A stretch of DNA of 5,076 nucleotides from Xylophilus ampelinus (GCF_901875635.1 NZ_CABFMN010000027.1:1-5076); one strand, 5' to 3'. Positions 1 through 4,986 are shown, numbered from the stretch's first letter. Made by a program: numbers and translations. Notes: generated by a model from the letters alone, not told the origin.

Positions 1-71
1 AATGTCTGCCTGTGACCACGTCGTGCGAGCACTGGCACGCCGCACTCCGCATAACTGTGTGCTTCACATAG
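1..71. other. Unrelated sequence abutting a broken gene; possible mobile-element end
   Basis: Recognisable DUF2958 coding starts at base 72, but none of the three forward frames before it continues that protein. The DUF2958 frame meets a TAG at 69-71, and the other two frames give no sequence like the expected stretch before FGLADLGLG. The segment looks less GC-rich than what follows. An imperfect inverted repeat (arms 53-61 and 65-73) sits exactly on the junction. The simplest reading is that another element or a rearrangement replaced the 5' part of the gene. No transposase or integrase is visible, because the window starts here, so the type of element is unknown. Confidence 0.4.
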
Positions 72-73
72 TT
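53..73. repeat. Imperfect inverted repeat at the DUF2958 junction
   Basis: The arms AACTGTGTG (53-61) and CACATAGTT (65-73) are reverse complements at 8 of 9 positions and flank the 3-base spacer CTT. The right arm ends just inside the DUF2958 reading frame. Short near-palindromes of this kind occur at recombinase crossover sites and at element ends, but one copy cannot show that role here. Confidence 0.4.
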
Positions 74-251
74 CGGCCTGGCGGATCTGGGTCTGGGCTT
101 TCCCGAGTTCGGCTTCGTGAGCCTCGACGAGTTGGCCACCGTGCGCGGGCATCTGCGGCTGCCGATCGAGCAAGATACGGGCTTCCGTCCCACCCAAGCC
201 GTTAGCGCCTATGCCACCGCCGCCCGAGCGGCTGGCCGCATCCAGGCCTAG
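72..251 (+). pseudogene. DUF2958 family protein, C-terminal fragment (5' part lost)
   Basis: Read from 72 in frame to the TAG at 249-251, this gives about 59 residues beginning FGLADLGLGFPEFGFVSLDE, followed by LRLPIEQDTGFRP and SAYATAARAAGRIQA. The GL(A/C)DLGLGFPE(F/L)G(F/Y)VSL block and the closing SAYA..AR..GRI are what I recall of the C-terminus of DUF2958, a small family of unknown function common in conjugative elements, often near DUF932 as here. The usual N-terminal half (a VKLFTP..TWLLTELDP-type segment) is missing. It is replaced by unrelated sequence with an in-frame stop at 69-71, and no start codon precedes the fragment in this frame. It is most likely a truncated, non-functional remnant. 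Family assignment is from memory of the motifs. Confidence 0.7.
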
Positions 252-261
252 TGGGCACCTC

Positions 262-282
262 GCCGCCGGCTTGGCCGGCGGC
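262..282 (+). terminator. Terminator-like hairpin after the DUF2958 remnant
   Basis: A perfect 9-bp stem, GCCGCCGGC (262-270) and GCCGGCGGC (274-282), encloses the loop TTG. It starts 10 bases after the TAG of the DUF2958 fragment. The following bases (TTGTCC) are only weakly T-rich, so it may be an imperfect intrinsic terminator or a 3'-end-protecting hairpin. Confidence 0.5.
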
Positions 283-303
283 TTGTCCATGCTCCCTCGC
301 TGG

Positions 304-323
304 CAGGCCGCTCGGGCGGCCTG
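304..323 (+). other. Perfect 8-bp hairpin in the DUF932 leader
   Basis: CAGGCCGC (304-311) pairs with GCGGCCTG (316-323) around a TCGG tetraloop. No T-run follows, so a terminator role is not supported on the plus strand. Confidence 0.4.
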
Positions 324-442
324 GGCATGGAAGTCATCGGCCATCTCGCCTGCGGCATCGTGCTGATGGGGGATGCGAAAGAGCGGAGGGCTTGCCTGTG
401 TGTCTTCAACGTACCACGCGGTTCTCGCGGTCAAGGCCCTGC

Positions 443-505
443 GCGCGCCTTGCGCGCTCGGCACCTGCGGTGCGCGTGCGGCGGCCTTGAGCGCTGCGCT
501 GCCGC
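443..505 (+). other. Cluster of three adjacent hairpins upstream of DUF932
   Basis: Three stems lie end to end. The first is 443-448 with 452-457 (GCGCGC, loop CTT). The second is 461-465 with 469-473 (GCACC/GGTGC, loop TGC). The third is 478-482 with 501-505 (GCGGC/GCCGC), enclosing 490-493 with 497-500 (AGCG/CGCT). The cluster ends 42 bases before the Shine-Dalgarno of DUF932, a position suited to a leader RNA. Base composition could produce such stems by chance. Confidence 0.3.
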
Positions 506-546
506 GTGGTCCAGGGACGACGCAGGCAATCCCGCCTGTGTCATCC

Positions 547-550
547 GGAG
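547..550 (+). promoter_or_regulatory. Shine-Dalgarno GGAG for DUF932
   Basis: GGAG at 547-550 lies 6 bases before the ATG at 557. It decides for 557 over the in-frame ATG at 506, whose extra 17 residues (MVQGRRRQ...) are basic and do not look like part of the family. Confidence 0.75.
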
Positions 551-556
551 ATCACC

Positions 557-1389
557 ATGACCTTTCCTACTTCTTCCTTCTCGTCGCCTTCGGCTCCCGT
601 CTCGTTCGCCGCACGCACCTCGCTCACGCTGGCGGACGTGGCCCGCCAGGCACCGGCCGTCTTTGCTGATCGCGCGGCCGACACGACCGGGCCCCGCTAT
701 GTGTTCATCAGCTCCCGCGACATTCTCACGGCGCTGATGGACGCCGGGTACGCGCCGACCGGCGCGGTGCAGACGCGCTCGCGCGACGGCCAGGGCTCGC
801 ATGCGCGGCACATGCTGCGTTTCCAGCCCGTGGTCGACCTGCTCTCGCTCGATGACGTCCTCGGAGAGATCGTGCTCATCAATTCGCACAACGGACGCAG
901 CGCCTACCAGTTGCGCGCAGGGCTGTATCGGCCCGTGTGCACCAACGGCATGCTCACGGCGATCGGCGACTTCGGCCTCGTTCACGTCGGCCACCGCGGC
1001 AACGTGGTCGCGACGTGGTGGAGGCCGCGCAACGCATCACGCGCGACTTCTCGCGCGTTGGTGAGGCCGTGGAGGCGATGCGCACCGTCATCCTGACCGA
1101 GGGCCAACAGCTGGACTTCGCCCGTGAGGCCTTGGCACTCCGATTCCCGGATGTGGCGCAGCCACCAGTCGAGGCCGGGCAGTTGCTCGAGCGCCGACGC
1201 TTGGCGGACGTCGGGGATGATGTCTGGCGCACTTTCAACGCCGTGCAGGAGCACGTGTTGCGCGGCGGGCTTCCCGGACGCACCGTGCGGGGACGTGCGG
1301 TGCACACGCGCGGCATCCGTGCCATCCGCGAGAACGTGCGACTGAACACGGGCCTGTGGCAGCTGGCGCTGCGACGCATCGGGCAATGA
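557..1389 (+). pseudogene. DUF932 domain protein, split by a one-base deletion
   Basis: DUF932 proteins are widespread in phages, plasmids and ICEs; their biochemical role is not established. The first frame runs from the ATG at 557 for about 151 residues. It shows a Ser/Pro-rich start, RYVFISSRDIL, QTRSRDGQGSHARHMLRF (residues 72-89), the conserved NSHNGRSAYQLRAGLYRPVC block (109-128) and TNGM (129-132). At about 1008-1014 the coding moves to the frame at 1012, which carries on as DVVEAAQRITRDFSRVGEAV and ends ALRRIGQ at the TGA 1387-1389. Restoring one base joins GNVVA to DVVEAAQ and gives about 277 residues, a usual full length as I recall it. As it stands, the first frame runs on out of register to 1096, which removes roughly the C-terminal 45%. 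A sequencing error is as likely as a true mutation, and a programmed shift is unlikely because no slippery heptamer is apparent. Confidence 0.85.
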
Positions 1390-1395
1390 TGCCCG

Positions 1396-1416
1396 GGGGC
1401 CGGCGTCGCCGGCCCC
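1396..1416 (+). terminator. Terminator-like hairpin after DUF932
   Basis: A perfect 9-bp stem, GGGGCCGGC (1396-1404) and GCCGGCCCC (1408-1416), has the loop GTC and is followed by TTAT. It begins 7 bases after the DUF932 stop. The T-tract is short, but position and stem strength support an intrinsic terminator separating DUF932 from the XRE gene. Confidence 0.65.
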
Positions 1417-1422
1417 TTATCC

Positions 1423-1432
1423 GATAGCTATC
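1423..1432. promoter_or_regulatory. Perfect 10-bp palindrome upstream of the XRE gene
   Basis: GATAGCTATC at 1423-1432 is a perfect palindrome in an AT-richer pocket about 60 bases before the XRE start. Such a site could be an operator for a dimeric regulator, possibly the XRE protein itself. Nothing else in the window repeats it, so the role is inference. Confidence 0.25.
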
Positions 1433-1493
1433 CCAAAGCCTCGCAGGCGCGGTCACTGCGGCTTGTCAGCTGCTGGGTTCAGAATGCGGTCCC

Positions 1494-1961
1494 ATGACCA
1501 ATATCGCATCCGCCCTGAAGGCCGAGATCGCGCGCGTCGCGCGCAAAGAGATTCGCGCCGAGATCGAAGGCCTGCGCAAGGCGAGCGCGCAACAGCGCGC
1601 CGCCATCGCGCAGCTTCGGCGCGAGCTCGCCGAGCTGCAGAAGGCGCTGAAAGAGGGCCGTCGCTTGGCGGCGGCCGAGGCCCGCGCGGCCGGTCGGCCT
1701 GCGCCGGCCGCGTCGCCAGTGGCTACGGTCGAGGACGATGGGACGCCGCGGCGCTTCAGCGCCTCGCGGCTGCAGACCCATCGCAAGAAGCTCGGCCTCT
1801 CGGCCGCCGACTACGGCAAGCTCGTCGGCATCAGCGGCGCAACGATCTACAACTGGGAGCAGGGCAAGACGCGCCCGTCGCCTGAGCAGGTGCAGGCGCT
1901 GGGACTCGTGAAGCTCATGAGCCCGACAGCCGTGCGGGCACGCGTCGCCCAACTGGACTGA
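1494..1961 (+). CDS. Small coiled-coil/XRE-type helix-turn-helix protein
   Basis: A 155-residue probable DNA-binding protein. Residues about 6-58 are a charged, Ala/Leu/Arg/Glu-rich heptad-like segment (EIARVARKEIRAEIEGLRKA, then LRRELAELQKALKEG) that should form a coiled coil, likely for dimerisation. An Ala/Pro linker (about 59-85) leads to a Cro/C1-type helix-turn-helix at about 91-131: RLQTHRKKLGLSAADYGKLV, then the turn and recognition helix GISGATIYNWEQGKTRP. The N-terminus MTNIASALKAEIARVARKE resembles, as I recall, a family of short XRE proteins in Burkholderiales and Xanthomonadales. The ATG at 1494 matches this N-terminus, yet no Shine-Dalgarno is visible in front of it, so translation may be leaderless or weak. 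The frame is intact, unlike several neighbours. It is convergent with the minus-strand cassette. Its targets are unknown, and it could be an ICE regulator or a cargo gene. Confidence 0.88.
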   Translation: MTNIASALKAEIARVARKEIRAEIEGLRKASAQQRAAIAQLRRELAELQKALKEGRRLAAAEARAAGRPAPAASPVATVEDDGTPRRFSASRLQTHRKKLGLSAADYGKLVGISGATIYNWEQGKTRPSPEQVQALGLVKLMSPTAVRARVAQLD

Positions 1962-1963
1962 AG

Positions 1964-1976
1964 GCGCGCTGCGCGC
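1964..1976. terminator. Short hairpin between convergent genes
   Basis: GCGCG (1964-1968) pairs with CGCGC (1972-1976) around CTG, in the 21-base gap between the XRE stop (1961) and the end of the minus-strand unknown gene (1983). The stem is short and has no clear T-run on either strand, so it is only a weak bidirectional terminator candidate. Confidence 0.3.
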
Positions 1977-1982
1977 GTTACC

Positions 1983-2320
1983 TCAGCAGGTCAGGGCCGG
2001 GTTCAACAACTCGACGCCTGCACCCTTGCACTTGATCCATGGGCCACCGGGATGCCCCTGGCCATCCCAGGCGGCGAGCGCCGCCTCGGCCTCGCCCGCG
2101 CGCTCGTAGCAGTAGCGCAGCGAGTAGCCGATGGCATCGATGCCGACGAGCAATGCCGTCGTGAAAGCGTTTCTTCACCGCACAGACCCGTCCGTTGCGC
2201 ACGACCGCGTGCCGGTAGCCCTGCGCCTGCAGCAGCGCCAGGCTCGCTTCGTCGAAAGGCCGGGCGCTGCCTCGGCCTCTGCGATGCACGGGCGCCTTTG
2301 CTTGCGACCTTGCGTGTCAT
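1983..2320 (-). pseudogene. Unknown small ICE-type protein, frameshifted
   Basis: I do not recognise a named family. The best start is the ATG at 2320-2318, overlapping the methyltransferase stop as ATGA, which implies translational coupling. It begins MTRKVASK. The protein then continues one frame over as APVHRRGRGSARPFDEASLA and LLQAQGYRHAVVRNGRVCAV. A second crossing at about 2161-2176 (AAGAAA run) leads to FTTALLVGIDAIGYSLRYCY, then AAWDGQGHPGGPWIKCKGAG and a TGA at 1985-1983. Both crossings fit one extra base. The first (about 2295-2299) can be avoided if a GTG at 2289-2287 is the start, preceded by AAAGG with 5-base spacing. The second has no such escape. Restored, the product is about 111 residues (101 from the GTG): basic N-terminus, then a compact domain with several Cys, Tyr and Trp. 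The coding sense is clear from how well the pieces join; the function is unknown. Confidence 0.6.
2317..2320 (-). promoter_or_regulatory. ATGA stop/start overlap
   Basis: On the minus strand the methyltransferase stop TGA (2319-2317) overlaps the ATG (2320-2318) of the next gene. This 4-base overlap is a classical arrangement for translational coupling and supports 2320 as the downstream start and a shared mRNA. Confidence 0.6.
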
Positions 2321-3027
2321 CTCGTGTCCCCCGCGCGGCCGGCCGGAACTGCTTTGGGCAAGACCTGCCGCGCGCCTGGCGCTTCCCAGATGCCTATGAA
2401 ATCCGCCGTGCCGTTGATGGCGCGCGAGCGCAGCCAGGGCGGCTCGATCCGACGGTGAGGCAGCGACAGGATCGGCTTGTGCGCGTGGACCTGCGTATTG
2501 CCGATGAAGACAAAGGCCTCGCACGCGCGGATGATGGCCCTCTCGTCCACGCCCGTCTCGCTGCCGCCAGCCTGCGGCTGCGCGGCGTCGAAGCGATGCG
2601 TGACCCAGGCGGCGATCACGAGCTGCGGCCGGTACTTGGCGACGGCCTCGGCCGCATCAAGCTTTTCCACATGCGCGCCGTAGCGCACCGTCGGCTGGCC
2701 CAGCGCCGCGTAGTACGCGCGCATCGCCGGCTCCTCCCGCTGGCGGTTGTCGGTGGCCGGGATGCCCAGGGCCGCAGCCAGCCGGCCATGGCCGGCGCCG
2801 ATCTCGATCGCGCTGCGCCCGCCGATGAAGTCGCGCAGGAACGCGACCAGTTCCTCGGTCGGGAAGGCGTAGATCCCGTGCTCCACGCCAAAGCGCAGTC
2901 GCTCCTCGGGCGTGGTGTTGGCCAGCGCCGCGGCCGGCACCACCCGCGGCGCCCCGGCCGCGTCGAGCAGGCGCGGCGCGAGGTCACGGGTGCGCGCCGG
3001 GTCGATGTGCCAGGCCTGCAGCGTCAT
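2317..3027 (-). CDS. SAM-dependent methyltransferase-like protein
   Basis: A 236-residue protein starting MTLQAWHIDPARTRDLAPRL. A helical N-terminal part (about 1-70, including ERLRFGVEHGIYAFPTEELV) precedes a class I methyltransferase signature: motif I AIEIGAGHGRLAAALG (73-88), an acidic residue after the next strand in ATDNRQREEP (D93), and a motif IV-like strand PQLVIAAWVTH (135-144). The later strands are AFVFIGNTQVHAHK and ADFIGIWEAPG. The (D/N)PP(Y/F) box of DNA adenine and cytosine-N4 enzymes is absent, so I see no case for DNA base methylation; the substrate is unknown. The ATG at 3027 is chosen because upstream codons belong to the end of the DUF6283-like gene in another frame. It lacks a clear Shine-Dalgarno and lies 19 bases after that gene's stop, so it probably depends on upstream translation. 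The frame is intact, flanked on both sides by broken partners in the same transcription unit. Confidence 0.78.
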   Translation of the reverse strand: MTLQAWHIDPARTRDLAPRLLDAAGAPRVVPAAALANTTPEERLRFGVEHGIYAFPTEELVAFLRDFIGGRSAIEIGAGHGRLAAALGIPATDNRQREEPAMRAYYAALGQPTVRYGAHVEKLDAAEAVAKYRPQLVIAAWVTHRFDAAQPQAGGSETGVDERAIIRACEAFVFIGNTQVHAHKPILSLPHRRIEPPWLRSRAINGTADFIGIWEAPGARQVLPKAVPAGRAGDTR

Positions 3028-3046
3028 CGGCTTGCGCCAGGACGTC

Positions 3047-3444
3047 TCATTCCGGCGAGCTCTCGTGCTCGGCCGGGCAGGCCGGCGAACTGCTGCGCAG
3101 CTTCTCGAGCACTTCGCCGTAGTTGTCGTGCAGCCCTGGCCATCCCGCGCCAGGCTCGAGGCGTGCAGCATCCAGGCGGCCGCTCACGATGCCCAGTCGA
3201 ACTGCCGGATGGGCATGTCCCACGCTGGCGAGCCAGCCCGCGCAGTGGACCTCGGCCCCGACCTTGGACTGGGGGCGGCGAACATCGGTGCGCCGAAATC
3301 CGGTCCTCGCCCGCGGTGGTCCGGACAGGTGGCTGCGAGTCGCTCCGCAAGCTCAAGGCTGAAGTTGGGGATGTCGTGCGAGTCCTGGTCCAACCGCCAG
3401 GGACAGCTGGGGCAGGGCTGGTGCGGTGGCTTGGGCGCGCTCAT
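3047..3444 (-). pseudogene. DUF6283-like Cys-rich protein, split by a one-base deletion
   Basis: The start at 3444 gives MSAPKPPHQPCPSCPWRLDQ, then DIPNFSLELAERLAATCPDH and GPDFGAPMF. The N-terminal CPSCPWR and the later Cys suggest a metal (probably zinc) site. At about 3271-3278 the frame changes. The next frame reads QSKVGAEVHCAGWLASVGHA, then HPAVRLGIVSGRLDAARLEP and NYGEVLEKLR, ending at TGA 3049-3047. The total is about 132 residues, matching my memory of DUF6283-type ICE proteins. In relatives as I recall them, the break point reads FACHQSK. Here FAAP..QSK is explained by one lost base plus a substitution, so the damage hits the conserved Cys-His. Unrepaired, the protein stops at 3186-3184 after 86 residues. 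It heads the minus-strand cassette, 19 bases before the methyltransferase. No good Shine-Dalgarno is seen. Error versus decay cannot be decided from the sequence alone. Confidence 0.75.
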
Positions 3445-3706
3445 GGCGCCATTGTCGCGGAGGCGAAGCTTGCCGGTGCGACGCCTGGGTCAAGTCCGAG
3501 CGCGATCGGATCGTGTCGTCGCCTGCGTGCTGGCGTGGATGGGCGGCTCCAGCGACCGCCTTGTCCTCGACGCCAAGCTGCGGGCCTTGCGGCAGCCAGG
3601 GTGCGGCGTTGCCCCCGTCCTCACCCGGTCCCTTCGCTTCGCTGCGGGCTGCGGCTTCCGGGCGGGCCCTGGCCCCCGCGCGGTCCTCGCTTCCATGGCG
3701 TCCAGA

Positions 3707-3722
3707 CGGCTCGCCGGAGCCG
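3707..3722 (+). other. 6-bp hairpin upstream of the 106-residue gene
   Basis: CGGCTC (3707-3712) pairs perfectly with GAGCCG (3717-3722) around GCCG. It ends 13 bases before the AAAGGA ribosome binding site and could shape the 5' leader. Chance formation in GC-rich DNA is possible. Confidence 0.25.
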
Positions 3723-3735
3723 CCTTCCACACCGC

Positions 3736-3741
3736 AAAGGA
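3736..3741 (+). promoter_or_regulatory. Shine-Dalgarno AAAGGA
   Basis: AAAGGA at 3736-3741 lies 7 bases before the ATG at 3749. It is the best ribosome binding site in the window and fixes this start against the much longer open frame that reaches far upstream in the same register. Confidence 0.8.
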
Positions 3742-3748
3742 CTTCTTC

Positions 3749-4069
3749 ATGCACGACGCTTCCGCTCACCCCTGCCGCCGACCCTGGGTGTGCACGCTCA
3801 GCGCCGATCGACGCTGGGCCCTGATCTCCGATGCCCAAGGTCGCAACATCGCCGAGTTGCACCGTCCACCGCTGTCGACCGGGCCCTTGGGTCGGTCACT
3901 CACCTTCGAGCAGACGGCACAGCTCATGGCCGCTGCCCCTGAGCTCCTCGAGCTGCTGCGCGAGACCGTGGCGCCAGGCGGGATCGGCTTGCACGAATTC
4001 ACCCGACCGGGTGGCTACCGGGAGAGGGCATTGGCGCTCTTGGCCTCGGTTGGATCGGCAGTGACCTGA
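3749..4069 (+). CDS. Small phage/ICE-type protein of unknown function
   Basis: 106 residues, MHDASAHPCRRPWVCTLSAD to GSAVT. No named family is recognised. The first half (WVCTLSADRRWALISDAQGR, then NIAELHRP) looks like a short beta-sheet. The second half has TFEQTAQLMAAAPELLELLR (52-71), very like the 'A..LM/IAAAPELLEAL' helix recurring in small phage and mobile-element proteins of unknown role. The tail GYRERALALLASVG is again helical. It is soluble, with no signal peptide or membrane segment. The start at 3749 is set by a strong AAAGGA site; the frame stays open far upstream, but that part is antisense to the minus-strand cassette. The gene stands alone on the plus strand, divergent from the DUF6283-like gene and convergent with the membrane protein gene. 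The frame is intact. Confidence 0.78.
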   Translation: MHDASAHPCRRPWVCTLSADRRWALISDAQGRNIAELHRPPLSTGPLGRSLTFEQTAQLMAAAPELLELLRETVAPGGIGLHEFTRPGGYRERALALLASVGSAVT

Positions 4070-4094
4070 AGCGGGCCGGCTGCCGGCTTCCGCT
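4070..4094. terminator. Bidirectional hairpin between convergent genes
   Basis: The stem AGCGG (4070-4074)/CCGCT (4090-4094) continues as GCCGG (4075-4079)/CCGGC (4083-4087) with loop CTG and a two-base TT bulge at 4088-4089. It fills the gap between the stop of the 106-residue gene (4069) and the stop of the membrane protein gene (4096). That placement fits a shared terminator; neither strand has a strong T-run. Confidence 0.55.
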
Positions 4095-4095
4095 G

Positions 4096-4827
4096 CTATC
4101 GCAGATGCTGGGGTCCCACGAAGTTCCTGCGCGTGGCCCATCGTTGAAGCCTGGCTCTTGCTCGTGCAAGTCCGCTGCCGCTCGGCAGCGGCCGTGCAAG
4201 TTCTGCGTGTGTGTCTCGGTACATGTAGACGACCATGAATGCCAGCGCCAGGGCAACGACGCCGCTGCTCGCACCATCGGTGCTGGCCTTCGTCGTCCAG
4301 GGCCCCAGGTGGCCCGTGAGCCCATAGCCGGAGACGACAAGCAGGACACCCGACGCGACCACCAACGACTTGGCGGTGGTGACGACCAGAAAGTCGATGG
4401 CTGGACCCACCATGATGGGCGCTGACGCACAACCAAGCGGCCCGCTGAACGCGATGTAGTTGAGCCACTGCGGGAGCACGGCCAGGGCCACGACGGCTCC
4501 GAAGAAAAGCAGCGATCCATTGAGGTCGAGCGCGAATCCAAGGAGCCACAAGATCACCTTTCCGGTATCGTTGTGCGCTGCACCGGTCGCCTGGTCGATG
4601 GCGCCTGAGCGATCCGTCCAGCATGCGATGAAGAAGGCCAGGAGGACGGTGAACCAGAAGAAGAACCCCAATAGCCGGATGTCGTTTCCATGGCGCGGTG
4701 CCAGAGCACGGCCGCAGCGCCAGATGACGATGCCTGAGGCGATACAAAGCAGCAGCTTGAGGGCGTGGTCGAGCAGGCTGGGATGCTGGTGGGCGAAGGC
4801 GTGAAGGGCGGTGGAAAGCTCGTGCAT
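4096..4827 (-). CDS. Multi-pass inner-membrane protein of unknown function
   Basis: 243 residues with about five or six hydrophobic segments by eye: near 21-36 (ALKLLLCIASGIVIW), 52-70 (LLGFFFWFTVLLAFFIACW), 91-118 (probably two passes or one long one), 134-168 (SAPIMVGPAIDFLVV and ASGVLLVVSGYGL) and 189-203 (GVVALALAFMVVYMY). A basic C-terminal tail follows (ARARARLQRWATRR). There is no signal peptide beyond the first helix, and I see no transporter or enzyme motif. The start MHELSTALHAFAHQHPSLLD at 4827 is preferred because the open frame upstream (to 4983) runs through GC-rich repeats and gives Arg/Pro-rich sequence. No Shine-Dalgarno is evident, so the start is uncertain. The usual hydrophobic periodicity throughout makes a frameshift within the membrane part unlikely; the last 40 residues are less certain. 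Confidence 0.72.
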   Translation of the reverse strand: MHELSTALHAFAHQHPSLLDHALKLLLCIASGIVIWRCGRALAPRHGNDIRLLGFFFWFTVLLAFFIACWTDRSGAIDQATGAAHNDTGKVILWLLGFALDLNGSLLFFGAVVALAVLPQWLNYIAFSGPLGCASAPIMVGPAIDFLVVTTAKSLVVASGVLLVVSGYGLTGHLGPWTTKASTDGASSGVVALALAFMVVYMYRDTHAELARPLPSGSGLARARARLQRWATRRNFVGPQHLR

Positions 4828-4910
4828 GAGCCGGATTCTGGTCGGGGTGCTGTCTTGGGCGTCTCCCCGCGTGGCGGGGCCGGGCTGCTCCAGGTTCGCG
4901 CAGTCGCGCT

Positions 4911-4981
4911 CATCCCCTGCGGGGACGGCCTGCGGCCGCCTTGCGCATCCCTGACGCAGGGCCTGCGGCCCTCGGACATCC
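4911..4981. repeat. Short direct repeats upstream of the membrane protein gene
   Basis: GGCCTGCGGCC occurs at 4927-4937 and again at 4960-4970, a 33-base period. CATCC occurs at 4911-4915, 4946-4950 and 4977-4981, alternating with it. Small stems accompany them (CCCC 4914-4917 with GGGG 4921-4924, and CCCTG 4949-4953 with CAGGG 4957-4961). On the minus strand this is a GGATG...GGCCGCAGGCC unit present about twice, in what should be the leader of the membrane protein gene. Confidence 0.5.
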
Positions 4982-4986
4982 ATTGA

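Larger units (their letters stand above)
252..556 (+). other. Long hairpin-rich leader before DUF932; no gene seen
   Basis: About 305 bases without a convincing gene. Open frames exist, but they are Arg/Ala/Pro-rich, overlap one another and show no motif. The region holds several perfect stems: the terminator-like one at 262-282; an 8-bp stem 304-311/316-323 with loop TCGG; a 6-bp stem 443-448/452-457 with loop CTT; a 5-bp stem 461-465/469-473 with loop TGC; and an outer stem 478-482/501-505 enclosing a 4-bp stem 490-493/497-500. The DUF932 ribosome binding site follows at 547-550. It may be a structured 5' leader. High GC makes short stems likely by chance, so this is a suggestion only. Confidence 0.4.
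3445..3748. other. Divergent intergenic region, no gene seen
   Basis: These 304 bases separate the divergently transcribed DUF6283-like gene (minus) and the 106-residue protein (plus), so promoters for both should lie here. I could not find a convincing sigma-70 -35/-10 pair in this GC-rich stretch. Open frames cross it on both strands, but they are low-complexity Arg/Ala/Pro/Ser compositions without motifs. A hairpin, CGGCTC (3707-3712) with GAGCCG (3717-3722), lies just before the plus-strand ribosome binding site. Confidence 0.5.

Noticed and set aside
327..560. Plus-strand frame starting MEVIGHLACG before DUF932
   Set aside because: No ribosome binding site or motif is seen, composition becomes Arg/Ala/Cys-rich, and it overlaps the hairpin cluster and the DUF932 start.
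431..994. A 187-codon minus-strand open frame
   Set aside because: It is antisense to the conserved DUF932 sequence and has no recognisable domain.
1003..1020. Programmed ribosomal frameshift in DUF932
   Set aside because: No X XXY YYZ slippery heptamer is present, and other genes in the window show similar one-base breaks, so error or mutation is simpler.
2912..3748. Upstream extension of the frame of the 106-residue gene
   Set aside because: It runs antisense through the methyltransferase and DUF6283-like genes with no family-like sequence; the strong AAAGGA site fixes the start at 3749.
2131..3942. A 603-codon plus-strand open frame
   Set aside because: It lies antisense to the whole minus-strand cassette, is Arg/Ala/Pro-rich without motifs, and follows from the GC-rich third codon positions of the real genes.
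4911..4981. CRISPR array
   Set aside because: There are only two copies of an 11-base core with related intervening sequence; repeat and spacer lengths do not fit, and no cas gene is present.
4828..4983. Longer N-terminus of the membrane protein (start at 4983)
   Set aside because: The added residues come from the GC-rich repeat region, are Arg/Pro/Gly-rich and have no signal-peptide or domain character.
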